Origin: a virus
Length of the DNA stretch: 31,041 bases
Direction: 5' to 3' (one strand)
IMG/VR virus record: IMGVR_UViG_3300032046_000141
Coordinates: 1-31,041 of that record
Position numbers and translations under genes: made by a program. The notes under the pieces were generated by a model. The model made no database searches and was not told where the DNA came from. It saw only the letters and a list, made by a program, of their open reading frames with translations. Positions 1-8,618 of this stretch are shown here, piece by piece. Position 1 is the stretch's first letter, and every line of letters starts with the position of its first letter.

Positions 1-3000
1 AAGCTCGATCAGTCGTTCAGCTCGCAGGTCGATACTGTCACAAAGCTTGCTGCTGCGTTCGGAACTGCTGGAACTGCAGATACGGTCCAGAGGATCGAGG
101 CGATGGGCAAGTCCTTTCAGACCGCCGGAGAGAACGCAAAAGACGCAGGAAAAGCCGGCGAAGAAGCCTTCTCAAAGATGGGGAAGGACATCAAAAAGAC
201 CGGTGAAGAGATCGGTAAGAAGTTTCCAAAGTCTGTCATCTTTGCAGCTGGTGCTCTATCCGGCCTGAAGCAATCCGGTGCCAATGTTATTGCAATGGGC
301 AAAGGCTTGATCGACTTCACCACCGGTCTTGTCGATGGTCTTGTCGGCGTCGCATCATCTATCATCGCGATTCCATTCAAGATGTTCACGGGCCTTGTCG
401 ATATGGCTGCAAAGTCTGCAGGTGGGTCTAATGAACTTGCTGTTGCGATGGAAAAGCTTCGCAAAGAGTTCGGACACTTTACGGGTCCGACGAACAAAGC
501 GATCATCTCAACGTCTGTTAATCTAAAAGGGTTCAGTGACACAGGATTGAGCGCCTGGCGCGTGTTCGGAACGCTCGCAGAGCGACTCGAGGCCATGGGT
601 GAACTCGCAAAAGAGATGGGTGGAGCCTTTAATCTCGTTCGAAAAGAATTTGAGGACAATGGCGGTGCACTCCTAGCATACCAGAAAGGCCTAGGCCTCA
701 GCAACGAGGCCATGAAGGCCGTCACCCAGCGCGGTATCACCATGGGCGAGAAGCTCGGTGATACGCTCAAGGAGACGACGAAGTACTCGCTTGACCTTGG
801 AAAAGCGTTCCAGCTCGATGCTAAATTGATCAGTCGAGACATGACGAAGGCGATGCAGGATGTTGCGCACTTTGCAGGTGCAACAGTCAAACAGATCGGC
901 GAAGCTTCAACGTATGCTCGTAAGTTAGGCGTTGAACTGAAGGACATCACAGGAACGCTCGACGCGTTCGAAACGTTTGATTCTGCGGCAGACAACGTCT
1001 CAAAGATGTCACAAGCGTTCGGCGTCAATGCTGACGCGATGGAACTGATGTCTGCGCAAAACCCCGCAGAGATCATTGACAGCCTGCGAAAGTCATTCGC
1101 GGCAGCAGGTGTAGACTCGTCAAAATTCGATCGACAGAACACGAAATTGTTGACGACGATGACCGGACTGGACGCCGCGACTGCAAAGCAAGTATTCTCA
1201 GCAAAGAATCAAGGCGTCAGCCTTGATGCTATCAAAAAGAAAAGCAGCGAATCAGAAAAGAAGACTCTGTCTCAGGCTGATGCAATGAGTCAACTTTCCG
1301 GCGCAATCGAGCGTATGACAAAGTCAGGCGGCGCGATGTCCGGTGGTTTCATGGATCAGTTCATCAAGGGTTTCCTGGGTGGCATCCAGGCGTCCACTGA
1401 GTTCAGAACCATCATTATGAACATCAAGCAAGGCCTGCGTGAAACGGAGCAGGCTGGCGTCCGACTAGGAAAAGCTTTTGTCGCTACGTTCCCTGGCGTC
1501 AAAGATTTTTTGGGTGGCATTGCTGATTTCTTCGATCCTGCTAAATTTAGAAAACTTACAGGTGGTGTCGTTGACGTTCTCAAAGTCTGGATGAATGGAC
1601 TAACAAGCAACGACGGTAGTGCGTCATTTGCAAAATTGATGGATAACATTCAAGAGAAGTTTTTTGACTTCTTTGATGCATCAAGTCCTTCAGGACAAAA
1701 AGTCATTGGTGGCTTCAAAACGTTTCTTAAGACATTTTCAACAATAATCGCTGAAGGAATCAAGATGTTGATTCCCAAGGTCATCGAAGGTCTTAAGTCG
1801 CTAACAGAGCTCATCACCAATCCCGCCAAGTTCATGGCCGCGGCTTCGAGTCGCGCCGCTGGTGGTGCTTCAAGTGGAATGGCGATTGTGGCGGAGATCT
1901 TAGATCCGATCATAAAAGCGCTTGACAATCCTGCGATGATGACCAAGTTGTGGGATGCTATCGGCGGATTGGCTTCAATTTTGTGGGACAAACTCTATGA
2001 ATTGGTCATCAAGGGTGCCAAGGAAATGCCAACTAAAGTGTGGTTAGGTGTTGGCGCCATCATGTTCGGTCCAGCGCTTGGTCGTGCTCTGCTTGGTGCA
2101 GGTATCAGTGCGTTAGGAAGCGTGTTTAAGAAGATTTTCATAGAGTCTGCTGAAAAGGCGTTAATCGATAAGGCAGTTGCAGCGACGTTTGCGAAGACGA
2201 CTAGTTCGTTGGTAGAGAGTGGTGTTAGCGCGGCATCAAAGACGGCTACTGATGCGGTGGCAAAGGGCGCAAGTGGTGCTGCTTCCGGCGGTGCAGGCGT
2301 TAGCAAGATGGCATCGCTGCTAGCGAATCCATACGTTCTTGTTGCAGTTGCCGCACTTGCCATCACCGTTGGTGCCTTTGCGCTTGCAAAGACGTCAATG
2401 AAAGGTGAGGCAGAAAAACTTCAAGACGCACTCGATGATGAAGATTGGCTTAAGAAGCTCGAAGACAAAAGTAAGACTGTCGATGAACGAATCGACATGA
2501 TGAAACTTGAGCGGCTTAAACACATGAAGAAAGCAGATGAAGAAGCCGGCGCCGGCATTTTGAACTTCATCCGCGGAGGTATGTCTGAGCAAGAGGCTGA
2601 CGCTCGAGCTAAAGCAGGTTCAATTGAAAAGCAACTTCAGGCCGAGAAACTAAAGAAAGATCGTGAGTTGATCGTTGGTACACCTGAGTATCAAGCGAAG
2701 ATGAAACTTGCTGCAGACGAGAATAAGAAGCGCATCCTTGACGCAATGGGTCCTGTCACGATTGAAAACGCGGCAGAGAAGTTCAAAAAAGTTGGTGACC
2801 TTGCAAAGCAGGTGACCGGCAAGGACTTCGATCTAGCTGAAAAGATGAAGATGATTCGTGACAAGCTCGACAGTGTTGATTTTTCGATCTTCGGAAGCAA
2901 AGAAAAGGAAGACAAACTCAATCTTGCACTGTCGGCCCTGAGTTCAGTTAAGGCATTGTTTGGCGTCATCGGCGACGTCGGCCAACTTTCGGCAAAGGCC

Positions 3001-3798
3001 ACGTCATCAATCAAGATGATTGATAACAAGGAGTTGAAGACGGCGTTCGAATCGTTGCAATCATTTGGTAACACTGTGATGATGGGAATTGCCGATATGA
3101 AGTTCATCGAAAGGTTGCAATTGTCTGCAACATATTCGAAGAGTGCTGCTGTCAATATTGCGGCAATCGCTGAAAATTTGAAAACGACAAGCACTGCAAT
3201 GAATGAAATTGCAAAGGCGATGAAAGAAATCTCGACGCGTGTCACTGATGTTTCAAACATAACGCCCCAAAAAGTTGGCGATCAAGCTATCGAAGCAGTT
3301 GGCAAGAATCTTGCCATTGTCGAAAAGATTCAAACAAAAATTGGTCAGGCTACAAATAGCCCGTTCTTCCTTGCATTTGGTTCAACGGTTCAAAAATTCA
3401 CTTCAACGATTAAAGGCAGTGCCGATAACAAAGAAGGCATCTCCGGTGCGCTGCTTGCAGTCTCAGAGATGGTCAAACAAGCGAACGATCTGAACAATGC
3501 TCTTGCCTCAAGCGGCAATGTCATCGACATCGAGGCTAAACTTAAACGTGTTGCCGGTGCGTTGAGTCTCGGAAGTAAAACCTCATACTCTGTGAACGCT
3601 GGCAAGAACGTAGAGATCACTGTCAACCTTGCAGTTGAGATCAACGCAGCAGACATTGAGAAGGCGATCATCATGCGTGAGTCTTCGCAGATCAGAAAGC
3701 GTCTTGACTGGGCAACGTTTGACCACGTGGGTAAGAAGACCACACAGAACACAGAACAGTCTACACGTACAAACACACCTCTCGTTGAAGGAAAGTAA
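1..3798 (+). CDS. Tail tape-measure protein, 5' end outside window
   Basis: The frame is open from the first base of the window, so the gene begins upstream and about 1265 residues are visible. Tape-measure proteins set tail length, occupy the tail lumen and assist DNA passage through the host envelope. The call rests on the great length, the Ala/Lys/Gly-rich and largely helical composition, the absence of cysteine-rich or enzyme motifs, and hydrophobic stretches in a long soluble protein: one around 285-420, a Gly/Ala-rich one around 2038-2127, and a clear membrane-type segment around 2326-2391, followed by a charged coiled-coil-like part. Its position directly before baseplate genes is where tape-measure genes usually lie. 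An ATG at 103 is internal, because coding continues upstream of it. The family is inferred from architecture and context; no catalytic motif is visible. Confidence 0.82.
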   Translation, partial: KLDQSFSSQVDTVTKLAAAFGTAGTADTVQRIEAMGKSFQTAGENAKDAGKAGEEAFSKMGKDIKKTGEEIGKKFPKSVIFAAGALSGLKQSGANVIAMGKGLIDFTTGLVDGLVGVASSIIAIPFKMFTGLVDMAAKSAGGSNELAVAMEKLRKEFGHFTGPTNKAIISTSVNLKGFSDTGLSAWRVFGTLAERLEAMGELAKEMGGAFNLVRKEFEDNGGALLAYQKGLGLSNEAMKAVTQRGITMGEKLGDTLKETTKYSLDLGKAFQLDAKLISRDMTKAMQDVAHFAGATVKQIGEASTYARKLGVELKDITGTLDAFETFDSAADNVSKMSQAFGVNADAMELMSAQNPAEIIDSLRKSFAAAGVDSSKFDRQNTKLLTTMTGLDAATAKQVFSAKNQGVSLDAIKKKSSESEKKTLSQADAMSQLSGAIERMTKSGGAMSGGFMDQFIKGFLGGIQASTEFRTIIMNIKQGLRETEQAGVRLGKAFVATFPGVKDFLGGIADFFDPAKFRKLTGGVVDVLKVWMNGLTSNDGSASFAKLMDNIQEKFFDFFDASSPSGQKVIGGFKTFLKTFSTIIAEGIKMLIPKVIEGLKSLTELITNPAKFMAAASSRAAGGASSGMAIVAEILDPIIKALDNPAMMTKLWDAIGGLASILWDKLYELVIKGAKEMPTKVWLGVGAIMFGPALGRALLGAGISALGSVFKKIFIESAEKALIDKAVAATFAKTTSSLVESGVSAASKTATDAVAKGASGAASGGAGVSKMASLLANPYVLVAVAALAITVGAFALAKTSMKGEAEKLQDALDDEDWLKKLEDKSKTVDERIDMMKLERLKHMKKADEEAGAGILNFIRGGMSEQEADARAKAGSIEKQLQAEKLKKDRELIVGTPEYQAKMKLAADENKKRILDAMGPVTIENAAEKFKKVGDLAKQVTGKDFDLAEKMKMIRDKLDSVDFSIFGSKEKEDKLNLALSALSSVKALFGVIGDVGQLSAKATSSIKMIDNKELKTAFESLQSFGNTVMMGIADMKFIERLQLSATYSKSAAVNIAAIAENLKTTSTAMNEIAKAMKEISTRVTDVSNITPQKVGDQAIEAVGKNLAIVEKIQTKIGQATNSPFFLAFGSTVQKFTSTIKGSADNKEGISGALLAVSEMVKQANDLNNALASSGNVIDIEAKLKRVAGALSLGSKTSYSVNAGKNVEITVNLAVEINAADIEKAIIMRESSQIRKRLDWATFDHVGKKTTQNTEQSTRTNTPLVEGK

Positions 3799-3823
3799 CT
3801 TTCATGTGTTGTAGGATCACGTC

Positions 3824-4090
3824 ATGAAATCACGCAAGGACTTTATCGACGGTCTACACGAAAACGAGCAGTTCAAGCGTGCGATGTCAATGGCCCGTAC
3901 GCCTGCTGAAAAGAAGATGGTCGCAGACATGGTCGAGGGTTTTGTTGCCGGCTTTGCAGATGTTTTGGGACCATTGATTGCTCGAGCAGAAAATGATCCT
4001 GTGTTTGCTGAACAATTAGGACGGTCAATCATTGCGAACAAGGACGTAGTTAGTAGCAACGAACCTGCAACCTCAGGTTCGAATGGCTGA
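3824..4090 (+). CDS. Small unknown protein between tape measure and baseplate gene
   Basis: This encodes 88 residues, charged and helix-rich, starting at an ATG preceded by an AGGATC-type ribosome site. It lies 25 bases after the tape-measure stop and 2 bases before the next gene, so it is almost certainly co-transcribed with tail genes. The middle is amphipathic (MVADMVEGFVAGFADVLG) and the end is Ser/Asn/Gly-rich. I do not recognise a family. A tail-assembly or baseplate accessory role is inferred from position only. Confidence 0.7.
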   Translation: MKSRKDFIDGLHENEQFKRAMSMARTPAEKKMVADMVEGFVAGFADVLGPLIARAENDPVFAEQLGRSIIANKDVVSSNEPATSGSNG

Positions 4091-4092
4091 AC

Positions 4093-7000
4093 ATGGCAGA
4101 TAAAATCGACACAGGCGCCGGCGGATTTGACATCGACGGCAAGACTTTCACAATGGACCCGGGTGCCCAGGGCAACCCGAACGGTTACGGCCCGTACCTG
4201 AAGAAAGTCGATGTGTCGGCGGGTTACATTGATGACTCTGGCAAGCCAAAGGACATCAGCGTACCCACGCGAGAAACTTTAGCACGTTACCTGGGTGATC
4301 TGACAACAGGTGCCAAAGGGTCCGCCAAAATCTCTAACAAGTATCCGGTCGCAATAACAACGATCACGCTGCGTTCATTGACGCTAGCATCAGGCAACCC
4401 TACAAGATTGACGCCACTGGGTGCTTCTGATAATTTTTTCGGTACGCCGCCAGGTTCATACACGCAGCAATATCCTGCAATTGCAACAGAACTGAAAAAA
4501 GGAAAGCAAGACGGCACCGGTAAAGACGGTAATGAACTTCTTAGTAGTGTCGTTGCTAGTACTGATCCCGCTAGCGTTGATTATAGCCCACTGGGTAAAT
4601 ATCAAACGACCGTTGTCGACGTAAATCGTCTTGCAAGAACATCAACGCCTGGAAAACACACGTATACAAAAGATGTTGATCCTGCGTCTCCGCCACGTGA
4701 TTACGATGCTGAATTACCATTGTCACAAGACACTGACAAAGGAAAATACAACGTTAATGCTGGTGTTCTTAAACTAGAAACTTTATCACAATATCTGCAT
4801 GATGCGACTGTTAAAAATCGTTACCCAATATTGTCGGGTTTCAAACCCACACGCCTATCAGATGACAATGGTAACCCAGTTGTTCTCACGCCAGTTACAA
4901 ATGGATTCGGTGCCGCAGAAACGTCATACACGCAGCAATATCCAGCCATTGCACCCGAGATTCGCAAAGGCAAGCAAGAAGGTACTGTTCGTGATGGAAA
5001 CGAACTCCTGCGCTCTGTAGAGCCCAAGACAGAAGACAACACCGTCGTTGATGATTCAGCGATTGGCAAATACCAGTCTGCTGTGATGAGCATCAACCGC
5101 TTTTCAGCAGCTAGCGCCGGCAAGCAGAAGTTCACTGACACAGGCGGCGGATCTGACGGCGGGTTCAATCCATCGTTGACGCAGCAGAAAAACAAGGGAA
5201 CGTATAATGTTCTCGCACCGGGAATCACACCCGGGCGAATGGCATCGATCGGTCCGCTTCTTGCACTTCGTGCCGGCAAGGAACTTGGTGCAGCTAGCGC
5301 GGGTTCAGATCCGAATTCAGCAGGAATGCAACTCGGAGCTCTTCTTCCAGGTGGCGCTCAGATCGGAATTACACGTGTTGACACACAGGTGCTGCTAGCG
5401 TCTGATGTCATCAATGGGCTTACGACAGACGAACTTGACAGTGCAAACGTTCTGAGTTTCGGTTCACTTTCGTGGGGTCAACTCAACAACCCAAACGATC
5501 CATATTCAGGCACAGATGCCTTGGGAATGCTAATTCTGTCGACTGCTTTGGTCGCCGGCGTTACGCTCTTGTTTGACGGTCTCAGTCTGTTGCTTGGTCT
5601 GATCACACCTTCAACGAAGCGCGCCACACGAGATGCGCAAGGCCGTTACTCACCAGGCGAGTACTATGCCGGCAGCAAGGCAGGCAACAAGGCCGCATCA
5701 GGTGGCATTGGAGGGGCCCTGTCAGCCCTCTCGTCACTCAATTTTGGTGCCTTGTTGGGTATCAAACCTACGAACTTTCCATTTTCTCTGGCCCTCAAGA
5801 GGGGCACGAATGCGTTCTTTGGAATTCCGGAAGATGCTGGCTTGTTGGGTCAGCTAGCGGGAGCTCTGTCGTCATCTGCTGACAGCCCGGGATTCAACGT
5901 TGTTGTAGCACGAGCAATTATTCGCAGCGGAATCACGATCGTCGATCAGATGAAGAAGATCGGCGGAAACATCATGAATGCGATCAGCGCCATCCTTGCA
6001 CTGATCGACGTCATCAAGGGTTCAAAACTGATCTCCGCATGCAATATCTTTGCAGGTCTGGGTGACGCGATCCTAACAAAACCAGCTAGCTGGCTCGATC
6101 CAGATGCTCCTGGAACTAAAAATTCTGCAATGGACAATCGTGGCGATGCTGATCCTCATGCATCAGTGACGAAGAGTCGAATGAAGGGGAGCCTTAAGCT
6201 GTCGTGGTCGTCAAATAGAGCTGCAGCAAATCTGATTATGCCGGCTAACATTCTTGCTGCAAATCTTGCCAGCGGGAAGAAGCTCGGCGCACCGTCGCCA
6301 TTCGTTGGGTTTAAGGCTGCTTCTTTAGTTGAATCAACTGTTACTAGTCCAGGAACCGGTCGTATTTCAAATGCTTTGGCACTTGAATTTGAAAAGCAAC
6401 TTGATGCATCATACGTTCCGTTCTATTTTCATGACATTCGCACCAACGAAATGATTAGCTTTCATGCGTTTATTGCATCACTAGGAGACTCATACACAGT
6501 AGCATATGATAAACACGATGGTTTTGGCCGCGTAGAGCCCATCAGAATTTACAAGTCAACTGAACGAAAGATTGACATGTCGTTCTACGTTGTCTCTACG
6601 TCACCATCGGACTTTGATGACATGTGGGTGAAGATCAACAAGTTGGTAACCCTTCTGTATCCTCAGTATACGAAAGGAAAACAACTTCAGGACAAGGACG
6701 GTAACAACGTCTTTACGCAACCATTCAGCCAGTTGATCGGCGCATCACCTATGATTCGAATCCGACTAGGTGACCTAATTCGCAGCAATTATTCATTGTA
6801 TGCTCTTGGTCGACTTTTTGGAATGGGAGATCCAAAATTCACAATTGACAAGAAGAAACTTGACGAAGGTTCTATTGCAGTTCTTGATGATAGTGAAACG
6901 CTGAGATCTCTTGTTGTCGGTCTAGACAAGGCACTATCGAGTCCTAATGATGAAACGTACCATCTTCCTTCTGGTTACATAGCTACACTTGCAACTGATC

Positions 7001-7668
7001 AAGAAGCAGGTGGCGGGGGCATTTCAATTCCCGTTCCCCCTCTTCCATTGGTTGGCACTAAAAATACGTTGAAGTATTCACCGACGTTAAGCGTATTTGC
7101 TGACTATTTAGAAATAAAAGCTAAGAAAGTTCATCCCGATAACCCGCAACTTATTATCGGTGAAGTGCAACTAACAACCGATCCTACCATTCTAGAAAAA
7201 TACAAGGCAAATTCATTCAAAGAATTCAACAAACAATACGACAACCCTGACAATCCATATGAGCGTATCATTGGCGGAAAGTACATATTTCCAGCAAGTC
7301 AACTAACGCCCACGTCTAAAAACACGTCAAATCTCGTTAAAGAACTCAGTACGCTAGCAAGTGTTCTAAAGAAAAACGAAGGTTACGGTGTTGCAGTTCA
7401 AAAATTCTTAAGTGCTGATTCGAATGCAGTCGTAAAAGCTTTTGCAGACACTGCAGGAAAAGGAATGGCCGGCTTTATTGAGACAATGGCATTTGATTGG
7501 TACGATAAGGTAACTTGGGAGATCGATCATGGTAGAATTGCACCCAAGATGTGCAAAATTACGTTGTCGTTTGCGCCAATTCATGATATCTCTCCTGGTA
7601 TTGATCATAACGGTTACAACAGGGGTCCTCTTTATCCCGTGGGATCGAGTGGTCCACAAGAGAAGTAA
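4093..7668 (+). CDS. Large baseplate-associated virion protein with duplicated N-terminal module
   Basis: This is a 1191-residue structural protein. Its N-terminal third has two copies of a module of about 100 residues, 156 residues apart: each begins SYTQQYPAIA (residues 122 and 278), continues KGKQ-D/E-GT, DGNELL-SV, GKYQ, and ends KG-YNV. A hydrophobic stretch lies near residue 480. The C-terminal half contains a region around residues 770-860 (FHDIRTNEMISFHAFIASL, then YKSTERKIDMSFYVVSTSP and MWVKINKLVTLLYPQY) that I associate with baseplate or tail proteins of large myoviruses. Near the C-terminus a 'KVTWEIDHGRIAPKMCKITLSFAPIHDISPG' type segment resembles tail-tube or hub-like folds. It sits between the tape measure and a gp53-like gene. 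The exact role is not certain. Confidence 0.75.
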   Translation: MADKIDTGAGGFDIDGKTFTMDPGAQGNPNGYGPYLKKVDVSAGYIDDSGKPKDISVPTRETLARYLGDLTTGAKGSAKISNKYPVAITTITLRSLTLASGNPTRLTPLGASDNFFGTPPGSYTQQYPAIATELKKGKQDGTGKDGNELLSSVVASTDPASVDYSPLGKYQTTVVDVNRLARTSTPGKHTYTKDVDPASPPRDYDAELPLSQDTDKGKYNVNAGVLKLETLSQYLHDATVKNRYPILSGFKPTRLSDDNGNPVVLTPVTNGFGAAETSYTQQYPAIAPEIRKGKQEGTVRDGNELLRSVEPKTEDNTVVDDSAIGKYQSAVMSINRFSAASAGKQKFTDTGGGSDGGFNPSLTQQKNKGTYNVLAPGITPGRMASIGPLLALRAGKELGAASAGSDPNSAGMQLGALLPGGAQIGITRVDTQVLLASDVINGLTTDELDSANVLSFGSLSWGQLNNPNDPYSGTDALGMLILSTALVAGVTLLFDGLSLLLGLITPSTKRATRDAQGRYSPGEYYAGSKAGNKAASGGIGGALSALSSLNFGALLGIKPTNFPFSLALKRGTNAFFGIPEDAGLLGQLAGALSSSADSPGFNVVVARAIIRSGITIVDQMKKIGGNIMNAISAILALIDVIKGSKLISACNIFAGLGDAILTKPASWLDPDAPGTKNSAMDNRGDADPHASVTKSRMKGSLKLSWSSNRAAANLIMPANILAANLASGKKLGAPSPFVGFKAASLVESTVTSPGTGRISNALALEFEKQLDASYVPFYFHDIRTNEMISFHAFIASLGDSYTVAYDKHDGFGRVEPIRIYKSTERKIDMSFYVVSTSPSDFDDMWVKINKLVTLLYPQYTKGKQLQDKDGNNVFTQPFSQLIGASPMIRIRLGDLIRSNYSLYALGRLFGMGDPKFTIDKKKLDEGSIAVLDDSETLRSLVVGLDKALSSPNDETYHLPSGYIATLATDQEAGGGGISIPVPPLPLVGTKNTLKYSPTLSVFADYLEIKAKKVHPDNPQLIIGEVQLTTDPTILEKYKANSFKEFNKQYDNPDNPYERIIGGKYIFPASQLTPTSKNTSNLVKELSTLASVLKKNEGYGVAVQKFLSADSNAVVKAFADTAGKGMAGFIETMAFDWYDKVTWEIDHGRIAPKMCKITLSFAPIHDISPGIDHNGYNRGPLYPVGSSGPQEK
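4456..4943 (+). repeat. Direct repeat inside the large baseplate gene
   Basis: An identical 20-base block starts at 4456 and again at 4924, encoding most of SYTQQYPAIA, within a longer diverged duplication of about 300 bases with a 468-base (156-codon) offset. The protein copies are more alike than the surrounding DNA, which suggests a maintained domain duplication rather than a recent copy. Confidence 0.8.
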
Positions 7669-7714
7669 TTTGAATCATTTGCACTCATTGATCACAATGG
7701 TTAATAGTTAGATC

Positions 7715-8323
7715 ATGAGTTCTAAGAAAGCAGAATCAATTGACGCCTGGCACAGTGATGTGCTAGCGTACTATCCTACTCATTCATACAAAGAAACGTA
7801 TGCGTACATTCGTGAACATTATAACGTTTCAGAACGTTCACTTAGAAAGTTTTTAGACGAATCAGGTATTCGTAGAAGTTTTGCAGATTCACAATTGCTT
7901 AAGTCAGTTCGAATTAAACAATGTCGCTATCCAAGAACGTGTGTAATATGCGTTCGAACATTTTCTGGTCGAACTCCCACTGTGCTTATGTGTGATGAGT
8001 GTGTAGGCGACAATACACCTGGTGCTAGCGTAGTTCGGCTAAGAAAATACACTCAATTTCGAAAAATTGCTGCGCGAATTAAATTGTTTGGGATCGATCA
8101 ATCGATGTTTGATGCAATGTTAGTGTCTCAAGATCATTGTTGTGGTTTGTGTAATGCATTTTTAAAACAACCATGTGTTGATCACTGTCATTCAACAGGT
8201 AAAGTTCGTGGTCTATTGTGTCACCGATGCAATTTAACGCTAGGTCATGTTGAAAAAGCTGGTAGTTATGATTGGCTAATGAAAGCACGTACGTGGCTAG
8301 AAAGTGTGCAGGATAAATCGTAA
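7715..8323 (+). CDS. HNH / endonuclease VII-like free-standing (homing-type) endonuclease
   Basis: This encodes 202 residues. The C-terminal half has the recombination endonuclease VII (T4 gp49) zinc/nuclease signature: C143-x2-C146, D156-H157-C-H159, then G-K-V-R-G-L-L-C169-H-R-C172-N173. The cysteines would bind zinc, and Asp156, His157 and Asn173 are the likely catalytic residues. A second possible zinc site is C76-x2-C79 with C93-x2-C96. Residues 20-55 look like a helix-turn-helix. The gene is more AT-rich than its structural neighbours and separates two baseplate genes. Its stop overlaps the next start (TAATG at 8321-8325). Such small HNH proteins in phages are commonly mobile homing endonucleases, and this is the best reading here. 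A resolvase role like gp49 is the alternative. Confidence 0.85.
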   Translation: MSSKKAESIDAWHSDVLAYYPTHSYKETYAYIREHYNVSERSLRKFLDESGIRRSFADSQLLKSVRIKQCRYPRTCVICVRTFSGRTPTVLMCDECVGDNTPGASVVRLRKYTQFRKIAARIKLFGIDQSMFDAMLVSQDHCCGLCNAFLKQPCVDHCHSTGKVRGLLCHRCNLTLGHVEKAGSYDWLMKARTWLESVQDKS

Positions 8324-8616
8324 TGCCATTTACTAGATACAAACGGACACCTGTCATGAATTTTGGCGAGCAGTTTGGCACTGGCCGCGCTCAGGAGGCT
8401 ATTCGTTCAGCCGTTGCATCGGGCGCGCTCTCAACAAAGACCATTATCGTGAGAGGAAAAGAACGCCTTGACACAATCGCAGGATCTGTCTATGGTGACG
8501 GTCGTTACTGGTGGATCCTTGCCGCTGCTTCCGGAATCGGATGGGGCATGCAAATTCCGCCCGGGACTGTGATTCGTGTACCATCATTGGGTGACATTGC
8601 GTCATTGGTAGGTTAA
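8323..8616 (+). CDS. Baseplate wedge gp53-like protein with LysM domain
   Basis: This encodes 97 residues. The C-terminal half has a LysM-like pattern: L-D-T-I-A-G-x-V-Y-G-D-G-R-Y-W-W-I-L-A, then IPPGTVIRVP. That pattern, in a short protein starting with an F-x-R-Y segment and lying in a tail cluster, is typical of gp53-like baseplate wedge proteins, in which LysM acts as a structural module. The start ATG overlaps the stop of the preceding endonuclease gene by one base; an internal ATG at 8356 is a less likely alternative. Before the endonuclease gene arrived it would presumably have followed the large baseplate gene directly. Confidence 0.78.
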   Translation: MPFTRYKRTPVMNFGEQFGTGRAQEAIRSAVASGALSTKTIIVRGKERLDTIAGSVYGDGRYWWILAAASGIGWGMQIPPGTVIRVPSLGDIASLVG

Positions 8617-8618
8617 TC

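Noticed and set aside
117-1142. 341-residue open frame on the minus strand inside the tape-measure gene
   Set aside because: It lies antisense to a much longer, clearly coding frame, has Ser/Pro-rich composition typical of reversed codons, and shows no family motif.
3824-3862. Start of the 88-residue tail-cluster protein (MKSRKDFIDGLHE) as another capsid-targeting leader
   Set aside because: It superficially resembles the T4 leader and has L-H-E, but it is followed by Asn, flows into a continuous charged helix, and the gene lies among tail genes, so tail function is more likely.
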